From positions 2,728,001-2,792,000 of the forward strand of contig NZ_CP107904.1 in the NCBI RefSeq assembly GCF_036013975.1: a DNA stretch of 64,000 bases, written 5' to 3'. Shown here in pieces: positions 44,722 to 53,134 of the stretch. The position numbers and the translations under genes are program-made. The notes beneath the pieces are model-generated. The model was not told where the DNA came from. It was given only the letters and a program-made list of their open reading frames with translations, and searched no databases. How positions within the stretch are numbered: the stretch's first letter is position 1; each line of letters opens with the position of its first letter. This DNA is from Kitasatospora sp. NBC_00458. GTDB lineage: Bacteria > Actinomycetota > Actinomycetes > Streptomycetales > Streptomycetaceae.

Positions 44722-45087
44722 CGCCCCTCCGGCTTCCGGCCCGCTTCCGGTCCGCCCGGCCAGGGGCGGGCCCGCCCCAGCAGCGTACGCGGCCGCGCCG
44801 CCACCGGCGCGCGACGGCACGGCGCGGGCCGCACCGCACGGGCCGCACCGCACGGGCGGCGGCGTGCTCCCCGGGCGGGCCGCGGCCACGGTTGCACGCC
44901 GAGGTGGACGACGCCTTCGCCAAGGGCACGGTGCGGTTCGACCAGGGCATCGGCCTCCTGCACCGACCCCGCTCCGGACGCGTGTCCCCGACCGGCCCCG
45001 GCTCGTTGGAACCGGGGCCGGTCCGTTCCCGCCCGCCCCTCCCCCGTCCCCCTCCCTCTCCCCCGTCTCCCGTCCCCCGGAGCCCCG
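44722..45087. other. Divergent spacer between glnE and acyltransferase
   Basis: About 365 bases. A hairpin (44990-45023) lies near the acyltransferase end. A stretch around 44892-44970 can be read as a short peptide on the plus strand, but it has no start with a ribosome binding site and no stop before the hairpin, so it is not called. Confidence 0.5.
44990..45023. terminator. 12-bp hairpin upstream of the acyltransferase gene
   Basis: GACCGGCCCCGG (44990-45001) pairs perfectly with 45012-45023, loop 10 nt. It could end a transcript coming from the left or act as an attenuator of the acyltransferase gene. Confidence 0.5.
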
Positions 45088-46257
45088 ATGCCCACCCGCC
45101 TGCCCTCCCTCACCGGGCTCCGGTTCTGGGCCGCGCTGCTGGTCGTCGTCTACCACCTGGCCCGCAAGGTCGGCGAGCTGCCGGTGCTGGGCCCGCTGGG
45201 CTGGTACGGCCGGAGCGGGGTGACCTTCTTCTTCGTCCTCTCCGGCTTCGTCCTCGCCTGGACGTACGACGGGGTGCCGACCACCCTCCGGCGCTTCGCC
45301 CGCCGCCGCTTCGCCCGGATCTGGCCGCTGCACGCGCTCACCACCGCGCTCTCGCTCGCCGCGGGGACCGCCCTGGGCGCGGCCCTCCCCCTCGCGGCGG
45401 TGCTCTGGTCGCTGCCGCTGCTGCACACCTGGGCCCCGGGCACGGTCTTCGGCGGCAACCCGGCCGCCTGGTCGCTGGGCGCCGAGGCCTGGTTCTACCT
45501 GCTCTTCCCCTTCCTGCTGCGGGCGCTGGCCGGACGCCGCAGGCTCTGGGCACCGCTCGCGGTGCTCTGCGCGACGGCCGGCCCGGCGCTCTGGCTGGCC
45601 GGACCGCTGCTGCCGGCCGACCCGGCGGTCCGCGGCTGGCTGCTCGACTACCTGCCGCTCACCCGCACCCCGCAGTTCGTCCTCGGCGTGGTCGCCGGAC
45701 TGGCCGTCCGGCACGCGCCGCTCCCCCGCCTCCGGCTCGCTCCGGCCGCCGCGGCGGTGGCCGGCTGGCACCTGCTGCTGGTGCCGTGGCACGCGGCCGC
45801 GCCGGACTCCGTCTGGTGGGGGCCGTACAGCGCCGCGCAGCTCTTCCCGGCCCCGCTGTTCGCCGCCCTGCTGGTGGCCGCCGCGCAGCGGGACCTGGGT
45901 CCGTCCGGCGGGCCGCGGCTGCTGGCCGGGCGGACGGCGGTCCGGCTCGGCGAGTGGTCGTACGCCTGGTACCTGGTGCACGAGATCGGCATCCGCTGCT
46001 GGCTCGCCGCCGCCGGCCGGCCCGCCCCCGGGGCGGTGGCGGCGACGGCCGCCGTCTGGCTGCTGCTGGCCGGCGCCTCGCTGCTCGCCGCGGCCGCGCT
46101 GTACCACGGGGTGGAGCGCCCCTGCGAGCGCCTGCTGCGCGGCGCGGCGCGCCACGGCGGAACGCCGCTGCCGCACCACCCGGTGCGGGTGGTGCGGCAG
46201 CGGAGCTCGCCGGTGACGCGGGATCAGCCCTCCAGCGAGCCGTCCAGGTTCACGTAG
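45088..46257 (+). CDS. OafA/YrhL-type membrane acyltransferase (Acyltransferase_3)
   Basis: 389 aa from ATG at 45088, CCCGGAG upstream. About ten transmembrane segments. Family features: LRFWAALLVVVYHL with the conserved H, SGVTFFFVLSGFVLA, RRFARIWPLHALT, AWSLGAEAWFYLLFPFLL, and GEWSYAWYLVHEIG. It probably O-acetylates a sugar or antibiotic head group; the target is unknown. The last about 15 codons overlap the convergent DUF3344-like gene by 34 bp, and a strong hairpin lies within its 3' coding region. Confidence 0.88.
   Translation: MPTRLPSLTGLRFWAALLVVVYHLARKVGELPVLGPLGWYGRSGVTFFFVLSGFVLAWTYDGVPTTLRRFARRRFARIWPLHALTTALSLAAGTALGAALPLAAVLWSLPLLHTWAPGTVFGGNPAAWSLGAEAWFYLLFPFLLRALAGRRRLWAPLAVLCATAGPALWLAGPLLPADPAVRGWLLDYLPLTRTPQFVLGVVAGLAVRHAPLPRLRLAPAAAAVAGWHLLLVPWHAAAPDSVWWGPYSAAQLFPAPLFAALLVAAAQRDLGPSGGPRLLAGRTAVRLGEWSYAWYLVHEIGIRCWLAAAGRPAPGAVAATAAVWLLLAGASLLAAAALYHGVERPCERLLRGAARHGGTPLPHHPVRVVRQRSSPVTRDQPSSEPSRFT
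46165..46203 (-). terminator. 18-bp hairpin inside the acyltransferase 3' end
   Basis: 46165-46182 pairs perfectly with 46186-46203; the loop is only 3 nt (GTG). It lies 21 bases beyond the stop of the convergent gene at 46224 and is probably that gene's terminator, yet it is translated as part of the acyltransferase. Confidence 0.75.
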
Positions 46258-47435
46258 GCGTAGAAGACGCCCAGGTCGTAGCCGTCCTTGTCGGTGTCGA
46301 ACTTGATGGAGATGTCGGTGTCCCCGTTGCGCAGGTAGGGCGAGATGTCCCAGCGGTTGGAGTCGTAGCCGAAGTTGTTGCGGTTGTACGGGTTCCGCGC
46401 GAACTGGTCGGCCGGGGTCAGCTCCTCGATGGTGGAGTTGAACGAGTCGTCGACCGGGTGGTTCACGTCCTGGAAGGGCGTCAGCGGGCCGTTGGTGGAC
46501 TTCATGGCGAGGGTGTCGCCGGTCCACTTCAGGTCGCCGTCGTAGACCACGAAGCCGAGCTTGCCCGCGACCGGCCCGGTGGCCGGGGTCTGCAGCCCGG
46601 TGAGGTCGAACTCGCGCGGCGGGCTGTCCGGCAGCTCGACCTGGAAGCCGTCCCACAGGTGGATGTGGCGCAGCGGCTTGCACGGGTTCTCGTACGCGAC
46701 CACGATCGTCCAGCCGCCCCAGCTGTGCGGCTTGACCACGGAGTCCATGTTGGCCGCGGTGTAGGTGCCGTTGCCGTGCTGCTTGACCAGGTCGGTGATG
46801 TCGGCGGAGGCCTGGTAGCTGCTCTCCTCGGTGGTGGTGATGTAGCCGATGGAGGGCTGGTCGTTGGCGATGTTGGTGTACTGGCTGTCGCCCGGGAGCT
46901 TCAGGTAGATCTCGTCGATCCGGCTCTCCGGCAGCACCGTGTCGCCGATGCCCCGGGTGCCGCCCCAGTACAGCCGGGCGTACTTGATCTGGGAGCCCTC
47001 CAGCAGGCCGAGGTCGGCGGAGCTGGCCGAGTAGATCGGGTCGCCCAGCGGGCCGACCGAACCGGGGTCGATGTTGATGTACTTCATCTGGTAGTTGTTG
47101 TTGATCGGCCGGCTGCCCGCCCCGGTGCGGGCCTGCTCGCACGGCGGCTGGGCGGGGTCGACCGGGGGCTGGCTCTCGTCACAGGTCATCAGCGAGTTGC
47201 TGATCCGGGTGACCGACCCGTGGAAGTCTCCCTGGAACCGGGTGGTGAAGGGCAGCGGGTTCGAGGAGATGGTGTCGGCGCGCAGCTCCGGCCCCTTCGG
47301 GCCCGACCCGCGGGCGTCGGCGACCGGGCCGGACAGCAGCTGTCCCGCGACGGCGGCGACGGCCACCCCCGCGATCCCGATCCGACGGGCGAACAGGCGG
47401 GAGGCGGCGGCGCGGCTGACGATGGAGGAGGGCAT
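46224..47435 (-). CDS. Secreted DUF3344-like protein
   Basis: 403 aa from ATG at 47435, AAGAGGA upstream. Signal region (RLFARRIGIAGVAVAAVAGQLLSG, about res 14-36, cleavage near ADARG). Mature part: IKYARLYWGGTRG, ASADITDLVKQHGNGTYTAAN, GGWTIVVAYENPCKPLRHI, and WDGFQVELPD; these resemble the DUF3344 core seen in some surface proteins. No catalytic motif. It could be a spore or hyphal surface protein. Followed by a strong hairpin. Confidence 0.65.
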   Translation of the reverse strand: MPSSIVSRAAASRLFARRIGIAGVAVAAVAGQLLSGPVADARGSGPKGPELRADTISSNPLPFTTRFQGDFHGSVTRISNSLMTCDESQPPVDPAQPPCEQARTGAGSRPINNNYQMKYINIDPGSVGPLGDPIYSASSADLGLLEGSQIKYARLYWGGTRGIGDTVLPESRIDEIYLKLPGDSQYTNIANDQPSIGYITTTEESSYQASADITDLVKQHGNGTYTAANMDSVVKPHSWGGWTIVVAYENPCKPLRHIHLWDGFQVELPDSPPREFDLTGLQTPATGPVAGKLGFVVYDGDLKWTGDTLAMKSTNGPLTPFQDVNHPVDDSFNSTIEELTPADQFARNPYNRNNFGYDSNRWDISPYLRNGDTDISIKFDTDKDGYDLGVFYAYVNLDGSLEG

Positions 47436-47539
47436 GAGGTCCTCTTCAGGTGGGAGGGGTTGATCACGCTTATCGGATCACAACCCACCGTCACACTCTC
47501 ATCACATTCCGCCATCAGGGTCCGCCGCAACCCGAACGG

Positions 47540-47577
47540 CGGGCCCGCCGTCGTCCATTCGAACGACAGCGGGCCCG
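47540..47577 (-). terminator. Terminator of the glutamine synthetase gene
   Basis: CGGGCCCGC (47540-47548) pairs with 47569-47577, continued by GTCGT/ACGAC with one mismatch. It begins 25 bases beyond the stop at 47602. Confidence 0.65.
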
Positions 47578-47601
47578 GAGATACTTGACTCGGCGTCAGA
47601 C

Positions 47602-48963
47602 TCAGAGCACCTGGAGGTTCTTCCGCAGCTCGAAGGGGGTGACCTCGGAGCGGTACTCCTCCCACTCCTGGCGCTTGTTGCGGAGGAAGAAGTCGAACAC
47701 GTGCTCGCCCAGGGTCTCGGCGACGAGTTCGCTGCGCTGCATCAGGTCGATGGCCTCGCCGAGGTTCTGCGGCATCGGCTGGATGCCGAGGGCGCGGCGC
47801 TCGGCGTCGGTGAGCGCCCAGACGTCGTCGTCGGCGCCGGGCGGGAGCTCGTAGCCCTCCTCGATGCCCTTGAGGCCTGCGGCCAGGGTGACCGCGTACG
47901 CGAGGTACGGGTTGCAGCCGGTGTCCAGCGAGCGCACCTCGACCCGGGTGGAGCCCTGCTTGCCGGGCTTGTACATCGGGACGCGGATCAGCGCGGAGCG
48001 GTTGTTGTGACCCCAGCAGATGTAGGAGGGGGCCTCGCCGCCGGCGCCGGCGGTGCGCTGCGAGCCGCCCCAGATCCGCTTGTAGGAGTTCACCCACTGG
48101 TTGGTGACGGCGGCCGTCTCGGCGGCGTGCTTCAGCAGGCCGGCGATGAAGGAGCGGCCGACCTTGGAGAGCTGGTACTCCGCACCGGACTCGTGGAAGG
48201 CGTTGCGGTCGCCCTCGAACAGCGAGAGGTGGGTGTGCATGCCCGAGCCCGGGTGGTCGGAGAAGGGCTTCGGCATGAAGCTGGCGTGCACGCCCTGCTC
48301 CAGCGCGACCTCCTTCATCACCAGCCGGAAGGTCATGATGTTGTCGGCGGTGGAGAGCGCGTCGGCGTACCGCAGGTCGATCTCCTGCTGGCCGGGCGCG
48401 CCCTCGTGGTGCGAGAACTCCACCGAGATGCCCATCGACTCCAGCATGGTGATCGCCTGGCGGCGGAAGTCGTGGCCCACCCCGCGCGGGGTGTGGTCGA
48501 AGTAGCCGGACTGGTCGGCGGGGATCGGCGCGGTGCCGTCGCCGGGGAGGTTCTTCAGCAGGAAGAACTCGATCTCGGGGTGGGTGTAGAAGGTGAAGCC
48601 CTGGGCGGAGGCCTTCTCCAGGGTCCGCTTCAGGACGAACCGCGGGTCGGCGAAGGACGGCGAGCCGTCGGGCATCAGGATGTCGCAGAACATCCGGGCC
48701 GTACCGGGCGTCTCCGAGCGCCACGGCAGGATCTGGAAGGTGGTCGGGTCCGGCTTGGCGATCATGTCCGACTCGTAGACCCGGGCGAACCCCTCGATCG
48801 CCGAGCCGTCGAAGCCGATGCCCTCCTCGAACGCCTGCTCCAGTTCGGCCGGGGCCACCGCCACCGACTTCAGGAACCCCAGCACGTCGGTGAACCACAG
48901 CCGGACGAACCGGATGTCACGCTCTTCGAGCGTCCGAAGCACGAACTCCTGCTGCTTGCCCAT
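47602..48963 (-). CDS. glnA2: Type I glutamine synthetase, GlnA2-like
   Basis: 453 aa from ATG at 48963, with GAGGTGAG upstream; the frame is open 25 codons further. GS signature residues: FDGSAIEGF (substrate loop), THPEIEFFLL, GQQEIDLRYADAL, MHTHLSLFEGD, NSYKR, NNRSALIRVPMYKPG (ATP site), and ARVE-like TRVEVRSLD. The adenylylation loop NLYDLPP of GlnA1 is replaced by a shorter GYELPPGADDDVW. By sequence feel and its position near nadE, panB and glnE it matches S. coelicolor GlnA2, reported as a gamma-glutamylpolyamine synthetase (recalled). Ordinary glutamine synthesis is the alternative. Confidence 0.85.
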   Translation of the reverse strand: MGKQQEFVLRTLEERDIRFVRLWFTDVLGFLKSVAVAPAELEQAFEEGIGFDGSAIEGFARVYESDMIAKPDPTTFQILPWRSETPGTARMFCDILMPDGSPSFADPRFVLKRTLEKASAQGFTFYTHPEIEFFLLKNLPGDGTAPIPADQSGYFDHTPRGVGHDFRRQAITMLESMGISVEFSHHEGAPGQQEIDLRYADALSTADNIMTFRLVMKEVALEQGVHASFMPKPFSDHPGSGMHTHLSLFEGDRNAFHESGAEYQLSKVGRSFIAGLLKHAAETAAVTNQWVNSYKRIWGGSQRTAGAGGEAPSYICWGHNNRSALIRVPMYKPGKQGSTRVEVRSLDTGCNPYLAYAVTLAAGLKGIEEGYELPPGADDDVWALTDAERRALGIQPMPQNLGEAIDLMQRSELVAETLGEHVFDFFLRNKRQEWEEYRSEVTPFELRKNLQVL

Positions 48964-49101
48964 GGGGACAGTCTCACCTCTGCTCTTTACGTTCGTGTTA
49001 CGCCCGGAAACCACCCCGACAGCGACTGCCCCCATCATGGCGGATCACCACGGCGGAGGGCAGTGGCCACCCCGGCCGCGACATTTCGTCAGATCGACGA
49101 T

Positions 49102-49114
49102 TAGACTCGGGACC
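49102..49114 (+). promoter_or_regulatory. nadE -10 box with leaderless start
   Basis: TAGACT (49102-49107), then seven bases, then ATG at 49115. There is no Shine-Dalgarno sequence, so the message is probably leaderless. The region just upstream is A/T-richer than usual. Confidence 0.55.
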
Positions 49115-50869
49115 ATGCCCAATCTCCGTCTCGCCCTCTGCCAGACCGACCCGTGGGTCGGTGACATCGCACGCAACGGCGATGAGGTGGCGCACTGGAC
49201 CAGGCAGGCCGTCGAGGCCGGTGCCCAGCTGGTGGCGTTCCCCGAGATGGCCCTCACCGGGTACCCGGTCGAGGACCTCGCCCTGCGCCGCTCCTTCGTG
49301 GAGGCGTCCCGGTCCGGACTGGTGGAGCTGGCCGGGCGGCTCGCCGCGGAGGGGCTCGGCGAGGTGCCGGTGGTGGTGGGGTACCTCGGGCGCTCCGAGC
49401 AGGCCTCGCCCCGGTTCGGGCGGCCCGCCGGCTCGCCGCAGAACTGCGCGGCGGTGCTGCACCGGGGCGGGGTGGTCACCCGGTTCGCCAAGCACCACCT
49501 GCCGAACTACGGCGTGTTCGACGAGTACCGCTGGTTCGTCCCCGGCGACCAGCTGCCGGTGCTGCGGCTGCACGGGGTGGACGTCGCCCTGGCGATCTGC
49601 GAGGACATCTGGCAGGACGGCGGCCGGGTGACCGCCGCCCGCGAGGCCGAGGCCGGCCTGCTGCTGGTGCTCAACGGCTCGCCGTACGAGCGGAACAAGG
49701 ACGACACCCGGCTGGAGCTGGTCCGGCGCCGGGCCGCCGAGGCCGGGTGCGCGCTCGCGTACGTCAACATGGTCGGCGGCCAGGACGAGCTGGTCTTCGA
49801 CGGCGACTCGATCGTGGTCGGCCCGGACGGCGGGGTGCTGGCCCGTGCGCCGCAGTTCGAGGAGCACCTGGTGGTGCTCGACCTCGACCTGCCGGCCGCC
49901 AGCAGCGACCACACCGACGGGCTGCTGCTCGCCGACGGCCTGCGCCTGGTCCGCACCGAGCTGGGCGGGGAGCCCGGGGCCGCACCGGCCGAGCGGGCCC
50001 GGGCCGGGGTCGCGCCCCGGTCGAGCGACGAGGCCGAGATCTGGTCGGCGCTGGTCGCCGGCACCCGGGCGTACGTGCACAAGAACGGCTTCCGCTCGGT
50101 GCTGCTCGGCCTGTCCGGCGGCATCGACTCGGCGGTGGTGGCCGCCGTCGCGGTGGACGCGGTCGGCGCCGGGAACGTGCACTGCGTCTCGATGCCCAGC
50201 CGCTACTCCTCGCAGCACTCCCGCGACGACGCGGCCGAACTGGCCCGCCGCACCGGGCTGGAGTTCCGGACGGTCCCGATCACCCCGATGTTCGACGCCT
50301 ACCTGGCGGCCACCGAGCTGACCGGGCTGGCCGAGGAGAACCTGCAGTCCCGGCTGCGCGGCACGCTGCTGATGGCGATCTCCAACCAGGAGGGGCACCT
50401 GGTGCTCGCGCCCGGCAACAAGAGCGAGCTGGCGGTCGGCTACTCCACGCTCTACGGCGACTCGGTGGGCGCGTACGGCCCGATCAAGGACGTCTACAAG
50501 TCGCTGGTCTTCCGGCTGGCCGCCTGGCGCAACGAGGAGGCCGAGCGGCGCGGGGAGGTGCCCCCGATCCCGGAGAACACCCTCACCAAGCCGCCGTCCG
50601 CCGAGCTGCGACCGGACCAGAAGGACACCGACTCGCTGCCCGACTACGACCTGCTGGACGCCGTGCTCGACCTCTACGTGGAGGGCGACCAGGGCCGGGA
50701 CGCGATCGTGGCGGCCGGCTTCGACCCGGCGGTGGTCGACCGGGTGGTCCGGCTGGTCGACACCGCCGAGTACAAGCGCCGGCAGTACCCGCCGGGTCCG
50801 AAGATCTCGGTGAAGGGCTTCGGCCGGGACCGCCGCCTCCCGATCACCAACCGGTGGCGGCGCGGCTGA
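49115..50869 (+). CDS. nadE: Glutamine-dependent NAD+ synthetase
   Basis: 584 aa. N-terminal nitrilase-type glutaminase with the triad FPEMALTG (E), AKHHLPNYGVFDE (K) and ALAICEDIW (C), followed by a synthetase domain with the P-loop LGLSGGIDSAVV (about res 330) and APGNKSELAVGYSTLYGD. The tail KYKRRQYPPGPKISVKGFGRDRRLPITNRW is typical. It makes NAD from deamido-NAD with ammonia tunnelled from glutamine. Start ATG 49115 is probably leaderless. A terminator follows. Confidence 0.97.
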   Translation: MPNLRLALCQTDPWVGDIARNGDEVAHWTRQAVEAGAQLVAFPEMALTGYPVEDLALRRSFVEASRSGLVELAGRLAAEGLGEVPVVVGYLGRSEQASPRFGRPAGSPQNCAAVLHRGGVVTRFAKHHLPNYGVFDEYRWFVPGDQLPVLRLHGVDVALAICEDIWQDGGRVTAAREAEAGLLLVLNGSPYERNKDDTRLELVRRRAAEAGCALAYVNMVGGQDELVFDGDSIVVGPDGGVLARAPQFEEHLVVLDLDLPAASSDHTDGLLLADGLRLVRTELGGEPGAAPAERARAGVAPRSSDEAEIWSALVAGTRAYVHKNGFRSVLLGLSGGIDSAVVAAVAVDAVGAGNVHCVSMPSRYSSQHSRDDAAELARRTGLEFRTVPITPMFDAYLAATELTGLAEENLQSRLRGTLLMAISNQEGHLVLAPGNKSELAVGYSTLYGDSVGAYGPIKDVYKSLVFRLAAWRNEEAERRGEVPPIPENTLTKPPSAELRPDQKDTDSLPDYDLLDAVLDLYVEGDQGRDAIVAAGFDPAVVDRVVRLVDTAEYKRRQYPPGPKISVKGFGRDRRLPITNRWRRG

Positions 50870-50878
50870 CCCGGCACC

Positions 50879-50912
50879 GGCCGGGGGCCGGACCGGCGAG
50901 CGGCCCCCGGCC
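50879..50912 (+). terminator. Terminator after nadE
   Basis: GGCCGGGGGCCG (50879-50890) pairs perfectly with 50901-50912, loop 10 nt, just after the nadE stop; it also lies near the convergent phosphoesterase gene end. Confidence 0.7.
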
Positions 50913-50956
50913 CCGGTCGGGCCTCGGCCGGGCCCCCGGCCGGGACAAGGTCCCGG

Positions 50957-52006
50957 TCACTGGTAGCGGTAGGTGGCGGCCACCGCGAGGTGGTCGCTGC
51001 CGTCCCGGTCCAGGGTGCGGGAGTCGGTGGGCTTCAGGCCGCCCTTGCTCATGATCTGGTCGATCCGGGCCATCGGGAAGGACGCCGGCCAGCTGAAGCC
51101 GAAGCCGTCGCCGGCCGCGCCCTGGGCCGAGCGCATCTGCGAGGTGATCGGGGCCAGACTGCGGTCGTTCATGGTGCCGTTGAGGTCGCCGAGCAGCAGG
51201 ACCTTCTTCAGCCGGTCCGCCTGGATGGCGTCGCCGAGGGCCTGGGCGCTGGCGTCCCGCTGGTTGACGGTGAAGCCGCCCTCGGCCCTGAGCCGGACCG
51301 ACGGCAGGTGGGCCACGTACACCCCGACCGGGCCCTGCGGGGTGGTGACCTGGGCACGGAACGCCCTGGTCCAGCCCATCTTGATGTCGACCACGTCGAC
51401 CTCGCCGATCGGGTACTTCGACCACAGGCCGACGGTGCCCTCCACCGCGTGGTACGGGTAGGTGTCGGCGAGCCCGGTCTCGAAGGTACGCCGGGCCTTC
51501 GACTCCAGCTCCTGGAGCGCGACGATCTGCGCGCCGGACTCCTTCAGCAGCCGCACGGTGCCCGGCAGGTCGGTGTTCCCGGCGGCCACGTTGTGGCTGA
51601 CCACCGTCCAGTCGCCGGCGCCGCCGCTCTTGTCGGTGAGCAGGCCGCCGAAGAGGTTGGACCAGATCGCCACCGGCAGCAGCAGGGCGATCAGCGCGGT
51701 GGCGGAGCGGCGCAGCAGGGCGGGGACGAGCAGGACCGGCACGGCCAGGCCGAGCCAGGGCAGGAAGGTCTCCAGCAGGCTGCCCAGGTTGCCGACGCTG
51801 TTCGGCACCTCGGCGTGGAGGACCAGCAGGGCGGCGGTCAGCAGGGCCAGTACGGCGATCACCAGGCCGCGCCGCCAGGTGTCGCTCCCCCGGGCGTCCC
51901 GGCCCCAGCCGCGCAGGGCGAGGAAGCCGGGCGCCGGGCGCCGGGCGGTCCCCTGGTCACCGGCCTCCGCCGCCGCCATGAGATCCGTCCTGTCCGCCTG
52001 CGCCAT
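50957..52006 (-). CDS. Membrane-anchored EEP-family phosphoesterase
   Basis: 349 aa from ATG at 52006, GGGAG upstream. Three transmembrane helices (about res 48-65, 78-100, 102-122) precede an endonuclease/exonuclease/phosphatase domain: VVSHNVAAGN, IVALQELES, LWSKYPIGEV, VYVAHLPS, LLLGDLNGTMND, RIDQIMSKG, SDHLAVAATYR. The catalytic D...N (GDLN) and SDH motifs are intact. Extracellular phosphodiesterase activity on DNA, sphingolipid or nucleotides is possible. Confidence 0.9.
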   Translation of the reverse strand: MAQADRTDLMAAAEAGDQGTARRPAPGFLALRGWGRDARGSDTWRRGLVIAVLALLTAALLVLHAEVPNSVGNLGSLLETFLPWLGLAVPVLLVPALLRRSATALIALLLPVAIWSNLFGGLLTDKSGGAGDWTVVSHNVAAGNTDLPGTVRLLKESGAQIVALQELESKARRTFETGLADTYPYHAVEGTVGLWSKYPIGEVDVVDIKMGWTRAFRAQVTTPQGPVGVYVAHLPSVRLRAEGGFTVNQRDASAQALGDAIQADRLKKVLLLGDLNGTMNDRSLAPITSQMRSAQGAAGDGFGFSWPASFPMARIDQIMSKGGLKPTDSRTLDRDGSDHLAVAATYRYQ

Positions 52007-52309
52007 ACCGTGGCTCCCGTCGTTCGCGCCGTCTGTCCGGTCCGATGCCGGCCCCCGCCCGGTGACGGAGGACGTGCCGGACTGGTGCCGGTTTGGTCGG
52101 ATTCCCGGCTCAGCCTATGCCGGGACAGACGTCCGGTCGGTGGACCGGGGTTCCGGCGCGGCCGGGTTTGGTGAGCCAGGCCACGTCGACCGGCGCGCAC
52201 GGGTGCCGGGCCCCGGGCGGACGGCCGCCCGCGGCACCCGACGGGCCGGGCGGGCCGGACCGGACGGGCGGCACCGCGCGGGCGCCGCCCGTCCGGTGCC
52301 GCCCGCCGC
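52007..52309. other. Spacer between phosphoesterase and TetR genes
   Basis: About 300 bases, GC-rich. TAGGCT (complement of 52112-52117) may be a -10 of the phosphoesterase gene, and a TetR terminator lies at 52265-52305. Nothing else is seen. Confidence 0.45.
52265..52305 (-). terminator. Terminator of the TetR gene
   Basis: CGGGCGGCACC (52265-52275) pairs with GGTGCCGCCCG (52295-52305), loop 19 nt, starting just beyond the stop at 52310. Confidence 0.55.
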
Positions 52310-52951
52310 TCAGGCGCCGCCGGCCCGGTGCGCCGGTCCGCCGAGGCCGTCCAGCAGCGAGTCGACCATCCGGACCGCCAGGTCCGGGTCCTCCAGGTCG
52401 GAGTCGTCCCAGAGGATGCTGCGGGCGAGGATCGGGCCGAGCAGCATGTCGCCGAGCAGTTCCTCCTCAAGGTCGGCGCGGAGCAGGCCCTCGGCGATGC
52501 CCCGCCGGACCACCTGCCGGGCCATCTGCCGGCGCGGGCCGATCACCCGTTCGCGGTACGCGGCGTGCAGCTCCGGCCAGCTCTGCATCTGGCCGAGCGC
52601 GACCTTGAGCACCCAGCGGGACCGCTTGGCCAGGCCGCGCATCCGCATGTACTCGACCATCGCGACCAGGTCGTCGCGGGCGGAGCCGCCGGTCGGCTCG
52701 GGGACGGGCGTCTCCATCCGGTGGAGCATGTCGACCAGCAGGGCCTCCTTGTTGGGCCAGCGCCGGTAGATGGTGGCCTTGCCGACGCCGGCGGCGGTGG
52801 CGATGCCCTCGATGGTCAGCTCGGACAGGCTGGTGCCCGCTGCCATCAGCTCCTCGACCGCGGCGAAGATGGCCTGTTCGGCGGCCTCGCTGCGGGGCCG
52901 GCCGCGGCGCGGGCCGGCGAAGGTCGGCGCGGCCGTCGGGTCCGTCTTCAT
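52310..52951 (-). CDS. TetR-family regulator of a DHA2 exporter
   Basis: 213 aa from ATG at 52951; GGGAGAAG lies upstream. HTH: AIFAAVEELMAAGTSLSELT, IEGIATAAGVGKATIYRRWP, KEALLVDMLHRM. The C-terminal part (TetR_C-like) contains no recognised ligand motif. It follows the exporter in the same direction 183 bp later and probably represses it through the operator at 54905-54926. Confidence 0.93.
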   Translation of the reverse strand: MKTDPTAAPTFAGPRRGRPRSEAAEQAIFAAVEELMAAGTSLSELTIEGIATAAGVGKATIYRRWPNKEALLVDMLHRMETPVPEPTGGSARDDLVAMVEYMRMRGLAKRSRWVLKVALGQMQSWPELHAAYRERVIGPRRQMARQVVRRGIAEGLLRADLEEELLGDMLLGPILARSILWDDSDLEDPDLAVRMVDSLLDGLGGPAHRAGGA

Positions 52952-53134
52952 CCCGGTCTTCTCCCTGGCTCCTCGCGGACGCACGACGTCGTTCCACTCC
53001 CGATTCTCCCGCCCGCGGCCGGAACGGGTGCGGGCCCGGCACGGACGGCGGCCCCGCCGTCCCGGACGGACCGGAACGGGCAGGGCCCCCATTGTCGCTC
53101 AGCGGTGTTGCAGGTCAGCCGTCCACCGGTCCGC

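Noticed and set aside
44892-45010. Short peptide-like reading (HAEVDDAFAKGTVRFDQG) upstream of the acyltransferase
   Set aside because: Only a TTG start without a ribosome binding site, and no stop before the hairpin at 44990; could be a relic but is unsupported.
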